Origin: a bacterium
GTDB taxonomy: Bacteria; Chloroflexota; Dormibacteria; UBA8260; Bog-877
Assembly (NCBI GenBank): GCA_021791345.1
Contig: JAJYWT010000007.1
Span: 1-16,904, forward strand
Direction of reading: 5' to 3'
DNA: 16,904 bases
The position numbers were made by a program, and so were the translations under genes. Shown here piece after piece: positions 6,472-13,313 of this stretch (position 1 is the first letter of the stretch; every line of letters starts with the position of its first letter). Under the pieces are notes generated by a model. The model made no database searches. It saw only the letters and a program-made list of their open reading frames with translations, and was not told the DNA's origin.

Positions 6472-7476
6472 ATGTCAATCCCGGTGCGACAGAAGATCAA
6501 GGTTGGCACCTACCTCATGTCCCAGCGCCTGCGGGGGGTGAAGAAGTTCCCGCTGGTGCTGCAGCTGGAGCCGCTCTACCAGTGCAACCTGGAGTGTGTC
6601 GGTTGCGGCAAGATCCAGCACCCGGACGACATCCTGCGGCGCCGACTGAGCGTGCAGCAGTGCATCGACGCGGTCGAGGAGTGCGGTGCCCCGGTGGTCT
6701 CCATCGCCGGCGGCGAGCCGCTGGTGCACAAGGAGATCGACCAGATCACCCAGGCCCTCCTGGAGCGCAAGAAGTACGTCTACCTCTGCACCAACGCCAT
6801 CCTCATGGAGCGCAAGCTGGACCTCTTCAAGCCCGACCCCTACTTCGCCTGGTCGGTGCACCTGGACGGGTTGCGCGACCGGCACGACGAGTCGGTGAGC
6901 CGCAAGGGCGTCTTCGACAAGGCGGTCGAGGCCATCCGGGAGGCCAAGCGCCGTGGCTTCCGGGTCACCACCAACACCACCTTCTTCACCCAGGACACCG
7001 CCAAGTCAGTCCGCGAGGTGCTGGACTTCCTCAACGACGACCTGGAGGTCGACAACATGCAGATCTCCCCGGCCTACGCCTACGAGAAGGCTCCCGACCA
7101 GGAACACTTCATGGGCGTCGACCGCACCCGGGCGATCTTCCGGGAGGCCTTCTCGGAGGGTCGGCGTGGCAAGTGGCGCCTCAACCACTCGCCCCTGTTC
7201 CTGGACTTCCTGGAGGGCAAGGTGGACTTCGAGTGCACCCCCTGGGGCATCCCCTGCTACTCGGTGTTCGGCTGGCAGCGGCCGTGCTACCTGCTGGCGG
7301 ATGGCTACGCCAGCTCCTACAAGGAGCTCCTCGAGACCACCGACTGGGACCAGTACGGCCGCGGGCGCAACCCCAAGTGCGAGAACTGCATGGCCCACGC
7401 GGGCTACGAGCCCACTGCTGTGCTGAGGACCTTGGGTTCCCTCAAGGAGTCGGCGCGGGCGGCCATCGCCCACTGA
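6472..7476 (+). CDS. hpnH: HpnH, adenosylhopane-forming radical SAM enzyme
   Basis: The 334-residue product matches HpnH along its whole length. The N-terminus is MSIPVRQKIKVGTYL; the radical SAM motif is C38-NLE-C42-VG-C45 (CX3CX2C) followed by GKIQHP; SIAGGEPLVH is the SAM-binding GGE region; SVHLDGLRDRHD and the C-terminal CTPWGIPCYSVFGWQRPCYLL and KCENCMAHAGYE blocks are characteristic. HpnH adds the 5'-deoxyadenosyl radical to diploptene to make adenosylhopane, the first step toward extended (C35) hopanoids at the membrane. ATG 6472 is preceded by GGAGG at 6461-6465; the upstream in-frame ATG at 6358 lies inside the MerR gene and is rejected. It is first in an apparent operon with moaA (28-bp gap) and is likely driven by the MerR-type promoter at 6389-6420. 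No other hopanoid gene is in the window. Confidence 0.93.
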   Translation: MSIPVRQKIKVGTYLMSQRLRGVKKFPLVLQLEPLYQCNLECVGCGKIQHPDDILRRRLSVQQCIDAVEECGAPVVSIAGGEPLVHKEIDQITQALLERKKYVYLCTNAILMERKLDLFKPDPYFAWSVHLDGLRDRHDESVSRKGVFDKAVEAIREAKRRGFRVTTNTTFFTQDTAKSVREVLDFLNDDLEVDNMQISPAYAYEKAPDQEHFMGVDRTRAIFREAFSEGRRGKWRLNHSPLFLDFLEGKVDFECTPWGIPCYSVFGWQRPCYLLADGYASSYKELLETTDWDQYGRGRNPKCENCMAHAGYEPTAVLRTLGSLKESARAAIAH

Positions 7477-7477
7477 T

Positions 7478-7498
7478 CCTTCCCCTGTTCGGGGAGGG
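7478..7498 (+). promoter_or_regulatory. Hairpin sequestering the moaA ribosome binding site
   Basis: CCTTCCCC (7478-7485) pairs with GGGGAGGG (7491-7498) over 8 bp including one G-U, with loop TGTTC. The right arm is the moaA Shine-Dalgarno sequence, 6 nt before the ATG. The left arm begins 1 nt after the hpnH stop codon, so a ribosome ending hpnH would cover it and free the site. This suggests coupling of moaA translation to hpnH. A lack of T-run speaks against a terminator. Confidence 0.5.
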
Positions 7499-7504
7499 CG
7501 TACG

Positions 7505-8527
7505 ATGACCGGGCCAGTGCAGGTCCTAGATCAGCTTTCCCGGCCGCTGCGCGACCTCCGGGTTTCGGTCACGGACCGTTGCAACTTCCGCTGCCAGTAC
7601 TGCATGCCCCGGGAGGTGTTCGGTCCCGGATTCCGCTTCCTGCCGCGCTCGGAGGTCCTGACCTTCGAGGAGGTGGAGCGGGTGGTGCGGGTTTTGGTCC
7701 CCCTGGGGGTGTCCAAGGTGCGTCTCACTGGAGGCGAGCCACTGCTGCGGCGAGACCTGCCCCTGCTGGTGCGCCAGCTGGCCGCGGTGGCTGGGGTCCA
7801 GGATCTCGCCCTCACCACCAATGGTCTGCTGCTCAGTCGTATGGCTGATCATCTGGCCGAGGCCGGGCTGAGACGGGTCACGGTCAGCCTGGACTCTCTG
7901 GACCCTGCGGTCTTCGCCGAGATGAGCGGCGTGGGAGCGCGGCTGGACGTGGTCGTCGCGGGCATCGGGGCGGCGGTCCGGGCTGGCCTCGGGCCGGTGA
8001 AGCTCAACTGTGTCGTCCGGCGGGGCCTGAACGACGCCGGCCTGTTGGAGCTCGCCGCCTTCGCCAGGGACCAGGGCCACGTCCTCCGGTTCATCGAGTA
8101 CATGGACGTCGGAGAGAGCCACGGCTGGAGGCTCGACGAGGTTGTGCCCAGCTCCGAGGTCCTGGAGCGGATAGGGGAGCGGTGGGAGCTGGAGCCGGAG
8201 AGCCCCACGTACCCCGGGGAGGTCGCCAGCCGCTACCGCTACCGCGACGGCGCCGGCGAGGTGGGGGTGATCTCCTCGGTGAGCCAGCCGTTCTGCGGCG
8301 CCTGCACCCGACTTCGCCTGAGCGCCGACGGTCATCTCCACACCTGCCTGTTCTCCCGGGGCGGGACTGACCTTCGACCAACGCTGCGCAGTACGTCCGG
8401 GGACCTCCAATTGAGTGAACTTGTGCAGGGTCTCTGGCGGAGGCGGACCGATCGGTACTCCGAGGAGCGAGCCCAGGGCGTGGTGGGTGGGCCGCCCAAG
8501 GTTGAGATGTCCTACCTCGGCGGCTGA
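7505..8527 (+). CDS. moaA: GTP 3',8-cyclase MoaA
   Basis: The 340-residue product is a full-length MoaA. The N-terminal radical SAM cluster is Cys26/30/33 in DRCNFRCQYCMP; RLTGGEPLLRRDL (73-85) binds SAM; LALTTNGLLLS and VTVSLDSLD follow; FIEYMDVGES is at about 196-205. The C-terminal second [4Fe-4S] cluster that binds GTP is Cys264, Cys267 and Cys281 in FCGACTRLRLSADGHLHTC, and the protein ends in the conserved Gly-Gly tail. MoaA with MoaC converts GTP to cyclic pyranopterin monophosphate, the first step of molybdenum cofactor synthesis in the cytosol. MoaC is not in the window. The start ATG has a strong GGGGAGGG site. The 3' end overlaps the convergent kdpE gene by 16 bp. Confidence 0.95.
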   Translation: MTGPVQVLDQLSRPLRDLRVSVTDRCNFRCQYCMPREVFGPGFRFLPRSEVLTFEEVERVVRVLVPLGVSKVRLTGGEPLLRRDLPLLVRQLAAVAGVQDLALTTNGLLLSRMADHLAEAGLRRVTVSLDSLDPAVFAEMSGVGARLDVVVAGIGAAVRAGLGPVKLNCVVRRGLNDAGLLELAAFARDQGHVLRFIEYMDVGESHGWRLDEVVPSSEVLERIGERWELEPESPTYPGEVASRYRYRDGAGEVGVISSVSQPFCGACTRLRLSADGHLHTCLFSRGGTDLRPTLRSTSGDLQLSELVQGLWRRRTDRYSEERAQGVVGGPPKVEMSYLGG

Positions 8528-9225
8528 GCCTGCTGGGGCGTCTCCTGCCAGATGTATCCCACCCCGGGCAGCGTGGTCAGCCAGCGCGGGTGGGCCGGAT
8601 CGTCCTCCAACTTGGCCCTAAGACGCTGGACGATGGTCCGGACGTAGGTGTGCTCGGCGGTGAAGGCGGGGCCCCACACCGCTGCCAGGATCTCCCGGTG
8701 GGTGCGCACCCGGCCCCGGTGACGCCAGAGCTCGTGGAGTACGCCCATCTCCATCGGGGTGAGCCGGACCGGGACGCCTCGGCGGAGGACCTGCCCTGAG
8801 GCGACGTCGAGGCGGAGGTCTCCTGAGACCAGGACACCATCGGACTGCGGGGGCGCCGCCCGCCGCAGGCGGGCCTCCACCCGCGCCAGGAGCTCCTGGA
8901 GGCTGAAGGGCTTGGCCAGGTAGTCATCGGCCCCCGCGCGCAGCGCCGCCACCTTGTCGGCGTCCTGGCCCCTGGCGCTCACCACCAGGATGAGGGGGTT
9001 GGACTCCCATTCACGCACGGTCCGGAGGAGGTCCATGCCATCGATGTCGGGGAGCCCGAGGTCCAGGATGAGGAGGTCGACGCGCTCGCTGCCGAGCACC
9101 CGGAGGGCCGAGCGCCCGTCGCCCACCAATTGGACGCGGTGGCCGGAGTCTGACAGCGCATCGCGAAGAAAGCGGCCCATGCCCGAGTCGTCCTCGACCA
9201 CCAGGATCGAGCCCCCGCGGGTCAA
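8512..9225 (-). CDS. kdpE: KdpE response regulator (OmpR family)
   Basis: The 237-residue product has a receiver domain (about 7-120) and an OmpR-type winged-helix domain (about 130-228). Receiver key residues are the acidic pocket VEDD near 10-13, phosphoacceptor Asp55 in LLILDLGLPD, Ser83 and Lys105 in YLAKPF. The DNA-binding domain shows LTPMEMGVL, HREILAAVWG, HTYVRTIVQRLRAKLEDD and LTTLPGVGYIW, which match KdpE closely. When phosphorylated it activates the kdp transport operon. The likely start is TTG 9225, which overlaps the kinase stop as TTGA and gives the usual KdpE N-terminus; no in-frame ATG is available near it. A longer open frame to 9477 is only the shadow of the kinase gene. It is convergent with and overlaps moaA by 16 bp. 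Confidence 0.92.
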   Translation of the reverse strand: MTRGGSILVVEDDSGMGRFLRDALSDSGHRVQLVGDGRSALRVLGSERVDLLILDLGLPDIDGMDLLRTVREWESNPLILVVSARGQDADKVAALRAGADDYLAKPFSLQELLARVEARLRRAAPPQSDGVLVSGDLRLDVASGQVLRRGVPVRLTPMEMGVLHELWRHRGRVRTHREILAAVWGPAFTAEHTYVRTIVQRLRAKLEDDPAHPRWLTTLPGVGYIWQETPQQAQPPR

Positions 9226-10460
9226 ACCGCGGCTGCCTTCTGGGTGAGGCCAACCGGTCGTTGGGTCGTCTCCAGGGGGAGCAGGAAGTGGAACGCCGCT
9301 CCTGCCCCTTCTCCCGGTGACTCCACCCAGACAGCTCCCCCCATAGCCTCGGCCAGCCCCCGGGAGACGGCCAGCCCCACCCCCAGCCCTCCGCCCCGGC
9401 GGTCGCGGGAATAGCGCTCGAAGAGGTGCTCCTGCAGCTCGGCCCGGATGCCCCGGCCGTGGTCCTGGACCCGACATTCCGCGGCGGTCTGCCGCACCGG
9501 CGAGGGGGAGAGCACCTCGATGAGGACCTCGCGGGTGCCAGCGTGCCGGGCCACGTTTGAGAGGGCGTTATCCAGCAGCTGCTGGACCCGATCCCAGTCG
9601 GCCAGCACCAAGACCGGTGCCTCAGTCACCGTCAGGCGGGGGGAGAGCTGGCCGCTCCAGCGCCGGGCAGCCTCCCGGACAGCTTCGCAGAGGTCGATGA
9701 CTTCGATCTCCACATCCAGCTGGCCGGTGTCGATCCGGGCCAGCTCTAGAAGGTCCCGGATGAGGCGGTCGAGCCGGCGCGTCTCGGCCACGATGGCCCG
9801 GGCGTGGCCCGGATGCTGCAGCTGTGACAGGCCCGGATCTTCCATGAGCGCGGAGCCGTGGCCGAGCAGGGCCGCCAGGGGGGTGCGCAGCTCGTGGCTC
9901 ACGGTGGCCAGCAGCTCCCGCCGGAAGCCCTCGGCCCGGCGCGTGGCCTCCAAGGCGGCCTCGGTCCGTGCCAGGTCAGTGCGGGCAGAGAGGCTGGCTT
10001 CGAGTTCGGCTCCCGCTCGCACCAGCCCGGCATTGGCCGCCTCCAGCCGGTCACGGGCGGTGCGGAGCTCCTCCAGGCTGCGGCGCCGCGAGGTGGCCAG
10101 CAACCCCACCCCGAGGGAGACGAGGAGGAAGGCCGCCCAGGCGGCCAGCGCCGGGGCCGAGTAGATCGTGAGCCGTCCCACCGGTGGGAGGAAGAAGTAG
10201 TCCATCAGCAGGGCTGAGGTCACCGAGCCCACCAGGGCGGTGACTCCTCCAAACAGAAGCGATCCCAGCACCACAACGGCGAGGTACAAAAACCCCGAGG
10301 TCTGGATCTCGGCCGGGGCTCGGAGGGACACCAGCGCCGCGGTGAGACCCGCAAGTGCAGCCACGGTGAGGAGGGTGCCGAGTAGCGAGCGCCAGGGCTC
10401 CGGGGGCGAGCGCCGTGCCCGCCACGGCTTGCGGCGCACTTCAGCTGGCATAGTTCCCAT
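9222..10460 (-). CDS. kdpD: KdpD C-terminal half: membrane sensor histidine kinase lacking the KdpD/USP part
   Basis: The 412-residue product corresponds to the C-terminal half of KdpD. Four membrane helices of the DUF4118 type lie at about 26-46, 55-71, 72-90 and 101-122, including the family-like MDYFFLPPVGRLTIY segment. A coiled-coil linker runs to about 175, then HisKA with SHELRTPLAALLG (phosphorylated His189), an N-box DNALSNVARHA near 297-307, QDHGRGI, and a GGGLGVGLAVSRG ATP lid near 356-368. The N-terminal KdpD and USP domains of a normal ~900-residue KdpD are missing here and are encoded on the opposite strand next door. It should autophosphorylate and pass phosphate to KdpE, whose start overlaps its stop. 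ATG 10460 has no good ribosome site; ATG 10451 is equally possible. Only a few bases separate it from the divergent sensor gene. Confidence 0.88.
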   Translation of the reverse strand: MGTMPAEVRRKPWRARRSPPEPWRSLLGTLLTVAALAGLTAALVSLRAPAEIQTSGFLYLAVVVLGSLLFGGVTALVGSVTSALLMDYFFLPPVGRLTIYSAPALAAWAAFLLVSLGVGLLATSRRRSLEELRTARDRLEAANAGLVRAGAELEASLSARTDLARTEAALEATRRAEGFRRELLATVSHELRTPLAALLGHGSALMEDPGLSQLQHPGHARAIVAETRRLDRLIRDLLELARIDTGQLDVEIEVIDLCEAVREAARRWSGQLSPRLTVTEAPVLVLADWDRVQQLLDNALSNVARHAGTREVLIEVLSPSPVRQTAAECRVQDHGRGIRAELQEHLFERYSRDRRGGGLGVGLAVSRGLAEAMGGAVWVESPGEGAGAAFHFLLPLETTQRPVGLTQKAAAV

Positions 10461-10464
10461 CGCA

Positions 10465-12774
10465 GTGATTGACGGCCAGAGCGATCGTAGCAACCGGGAG
10501 TCGAACGCCCAAGCTGGCGAGCCCGATAGCCGGGTGGGCCGGCCGGACCCACGTGGCAGCCTGAGCCGGGGCCGGCTCAAGGTGTTCATAGGAGCGGCCC
10601 CGGGGGTGGGCAAGACCTTCGCCATGCTCCAGGAGGCCCACGTGCTGGCCGCAAAGGGTAAGGACGTGGTGGTGGCCTGGGTCCAACCCCACGGACGGCC
10701 GCTCACCCGGGAGGCGGCGATGGGACTGGAGCAGGTCGCGCCGCTGCGCCTCACCTACCGGGGGCTGGAGATCCAGGAGATGGACCTCGAGGCCACGCTG
10801 CGACGCCATCCGGAGGTGGCGCTGGTAGATGAACTGGCTCACACCAACGTTCCCGGGGTCAGGCACGAGCGCCGGTGGCAGGACGTCGAGGAGCTCCGCG
10901 CGGCTGGTGTCGAGGTGTGGACCACCATCAACATCCAGCACGTGGAGAGCCTCAGGGACGTGGTCGAGCGGGTCACCGGAGTCGCGGTCCGGGAGACGGT
11001 CCCAGACCCGGTGCTGGACTCTGCCGACGAGCTGACCCTGGCGGACATGACCCCGGAGGCCCTGCGCAAGCGCATGCGCCATGGCAACATCTACCCGTTC
11101 GATCGGGTGGAGCTGGCGCTGAACAGCTTTTTCCGCGAGAGCAACTTGGCCGCCCTGCGGGAGTTGGCCATCTGGTATGTGGTGCAGCACGAGTCCCGCT
11201 CCGGGCACGACCCGGCCGTTCCCGGGGTACAGGACCGGGTTCTCATCGTGACGTCCTGCACCGATAATGCCCCCGGTCTGATCAGGCGCGGGACTCGAAT
11301 GGGCCAGCGGCTGAGGGCGCCCGTCACGGTCCTGGCCGTCAGCCCGCGGCCCCCGTCCCCAGAGCAGCTGGCGAAGGTCCAGGGACTGGCCCTGGACCTG
11401 GGAGCGGACGTTCGGGTGGAGGTCGCGACCCACCCCGCGGAAGCCGCCCTCCGGGTCGCCCAAGAGGTGGGAGCAACTCACGTCATGGTGGCGGCAGAAC
11501 CGACCGAGTCGAAGGACGGGCCCGGATCGGGAGTGGTGCGGGCGCTGCTCGCCGATCTCGGCGACCGCCACCTGCACGTCATTGGACGTCGCCTGGGGAA
11601 GGTGAAACAGTGGACTGACGGCGACCGACCGGATCCGGCCACGCTGCTGGCGGGCCTGGATGCCGGAGTGGTACGTGGTGGCCTCCGCCTCTACCTTGGG
11701 TACGCCCCCGGGGTGGGCAAGACCACCAGGCTGCTGGAGGAGGCGCTGCGCCGCCAGCGGCGGGGTGCCGATGTGGTGGTGGCGGCTCCCACGGGCACCC
11801 CGAGTCCCACCACCCAGTTCCTCCTGAGCCAGCTCAAGGTGGCGCCGTCGCCGGCCACCGGAGGCATAGACGTGGACGGCATCCTGCGCCGGAATCCCGG
11901 TGTCGTCTGCGTCGACGACCTTGGCCTGCGCGACCTGCAGACCGGAAGGCCCCGGTATCAGCAGGTCTGGCGGCTGCAGGATGCGGGGGTCAATGTGGTG
12001 GCCACCGTCGGGGTGATCGACCTGCCGGGCTTCGAGTCGGCCCGCGAGGAGCTGGGTCGATTCCGGAGCCAAGAGCACGGGGACCATGAGGCTGTCCCCC
12101 AGGAGGCGCTCGATCGGGCCGACGAGATCGAGCTGGTGGACCTGCCCCCAGCTGAGCTGCGGGATCGGGTCCGGTCCGGCTGGGTGACCGCCCCGCTCGA
12201 TGTGGGGGCCGCTCTCCAGCTCTTCTCGGAGCCCATTTTGGAGGAGCTCCGGGCATCTGCCCTTCGGATCGTGGCGGCCCACACCGAGCGCCGGAGGGCG
12301 CGATACGCGGGGGCCACCGGCGCCCAGGGACTGTGGCCAGTTCAGGAGCGAATCATGATCGCGCTCCGTCCCGACCGCATCGACCGGGCCGGGCCGCTCT
12401 TGGAGGCGGGATTGCTGGCAGCGCGGCGGGAGGACGCCTCGCTGGTGGTGATCGCGGCCGTATCGCCTCGACCGGATCCAGCCGAGACGCGCCAGCTGGA
12501 ACGGCTGGCGGCGCTGTGCCAGCGCCATGGGGTCAGGCTGGAGCCGCTCCAGTTGATGGGTGGAGTTGCCGAGACGCTGGTGGAGTGGGCGGAGCAGCAC
12601 CAGGTGACGGAGATCTTCATGCCCACTCCGCGCCGACGCCGTCGTCTTCCCTGGGACAAGCCGGTGGCGCTCTCGGTCATCGAGCGCTGTCGCGAGTTGG
12701 ACGTCCACATCCTGGGAGACCGCGCGTTTCCCAGGACGTCGGGGCTCAGCGGATCCGGGCCAGGGCTGAGTTGA
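10465..12774 (+). CDS. Soluble KdpD-type sensor with two tandem KdpD+USP modules, no kinase
   Basis: The ~769-residue product is built as KdpD(37-245)-USP(257-376)-KdpD(407-612)-USP(627-752). Module 1 has Walker A GAAPGVGKT (43-51), a Walker B-like VALVDELAHTN (118-128), then RWQDVEELRAAG and TTINIQHVESL, all standard for KdpD. Module 2 keeps Walker A GYAPGVGKT (412-420) but has VVCVDDLGLRD where HTN is expected, and has lost the RWQDVEEL and NIQHVESL blocks. No membrane helix or kinase domain is present, so it is a cytosolic sensor. In KdpD this part senses ion or nucleotide signals and modulates the kinase; acting in trans on the neighbouring kinase is my inference. The GTG at 10465 is a best guess; GTG 10534 is an alternative, and the upstream frame to 10240 is shadow. 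The 3' end overlaps convergent kdpC by 29 bp. Confidence 0.85.
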   Translation: MIDGQSDRSNRESNAQAGEPDSRVGRPDPRGSLSRGRLKVFIGAAPGVGKTFAMLQEAHVLAAKGKDVVVAWVQPHGRPLTREAAMGLEQVAPLRLTYRGLEIQEMDLEATLRRHPEVALVDELAHTNVPGVRHERRWQDVEELRAAGVEVWTTINIQHVESLRDVVERVTGVAVRETVPDPVLDSADELTLADMTPEALRKRMRHGNIYPFDRVELALNSFFRESNLAALRELAIWYVVQHESRSGHDPAVPGVQDRVLIVTSCTDNAPGLIRRGTRMGQRLRAPVTVLAVSPRPPSPEQLAKVQGLALDLGADVRVEVATHPAEAALRVAQEVGATHVMVAAEPTESKDGPGSGVVRALLADLGDRHLHVIGRRLGKVKQWTDGDRPDPATLLAGLDAGVVRGGLRLYLGYAPGVGKTTRLLEEALRRQRRGADVVVAAPTGTPSPTTQFLLSQLKVAPSPATGGIDVDGILRRNPGVVCVDDLGLRDLQTGRPRYQQVWRLQDAGVNVVATVGVIDLPGFESAREELGRFRSQEHGDHEAVPQEALDRADEIELVDLPPAELRDRVRSGWVTAPLDVGAALQLFSEPILEELRASALRIVAAHTERRRARYAGATGAQGLWPVQERIMIALRPDRIDRAGPLLEAGLLAARREDASLVVIAAVSPRPDPAETRQLERLAALCQRHGVRLEPLQLMGGVAETLVEWAEQHQVTEIFMPTPRRRRRLPWDKPVALSVIERCRELDVHILGDRAFPRTSGLSGSGPGLS

Positions 12775-13297
12775 GCTGAAGCACGTCGACGTAGGACGGC
12801 CCCAAAAAGCCCAGCTCGGGGCCTACGGTCATGGTGCGGATGAGCCGGCGCAGCCGCGACTCCGGGATCCCGGTGCTGCTCGAGACCATCGCCACCTGGG
12901 CCAGTGCGTCCTGAGGGGTGATGTCGGGGTCGATCCCGCTTCCCGAGGTGGTGACGAGGTCCGCCGTTGGTTGGACGCCCATCCCGAGTAGCTTGGCGGC
13001 CCCGGCTCGGACAGCGGCCACCAGCTGCTGGGACCTGGGGCCGAGGTTGGTACCTCCAGAGGCCCCGGGCGCACCGTTAAGGCGCAGGGGGTTGTCCGGA
13101 TCAGGTCGGCCGTGGAACCACTGCGGCCCGGTCCACGGCTGACCGACCAGGGTGGACCCACGCGGGGTCAGCGACCCGTTGGCCTGGTGGGGGAAGAGCA
13201 GCTGGGAAACACCGGTGCCGGCCAGGGGATAGGCCAGCCCGAAGAGTAGGATGGCCCCCACCGCCAGCAGAATCGCGGATCGCAGTTGAGAGATCAC
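12746..13297 (-). CDS. kdpC: KdpC subunit of the K+-transporting ATPase
   Basis: The 183-residue product has one N-terminal membrane helix (about 7-25, in the LRSAILLAVGAILLFGLAYPL region) and the KdpC periplasmic domain with STLVGQPWTGPQWFHGRPD, GASGGTNLGP, TTSGSGIDPDITPQDALAQV and a C-terminal RLRRLI helix. KdpC stabilises the KdpFABC complex and links KdpA and KdpB. I start at GTG 13297 because GGAGGA (13311-13306) lies 8 nt upstream and the resulting N-terminus fits the family; ATG 13324 adds nine residues and overlaps kdpB by 11 bp but has no ribosome site. The gene ends inside the 3' end of the convergent sensor gene (29-bp overlap). Confidence 0.93.
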   Translation of the reverse strand: MISQLRSAILLAVGAILLFGLAYPLAGTGVSQLLFPHQANGSLTPRGSTLVGQPWTGPQWFHGRPDPDNPLRLNGAPGASGGTNLGPRSQQLVAAVRAGAAKLLGMGVQPTADLVTTSGSGIDPDITPQDALAQVAMVSSSTGIPESRLRRLIRTMTVGPELGFLGPSYVDVLQLNSALARIR

Positions 13298-13313
13298 GGC
13301 CAGGGTCCTCCGG

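Noticed and set aside
7478..7498. Intrinsic terminator between hpnH and moaA
   Set aside because: The stem has no following T-run and its right arm is the moaA Shine-Dalgarno sequence, so a translational role is more likely.
9226..9477. N-terminal extension of the kdpE frame
   Set aside because: It overlaps the kinase ATP-binding domain in another frame; the receiver domain begins just after TTG 9225.
10240..10464. N-terminal extension of the plus-strand sensor frame
   Set aside because: It lies inside the kinase gene, and its sequence does not resemble the KdpD N-terminus.
10441..12708. 755-codon open frame on the minus strand, antisense to the KdpD-type sensor
   Set aside because: The product has no recognisable domain and is composed as a GC-rich shadow; the plus-strand frame shows clear KdpD and USP motifs.
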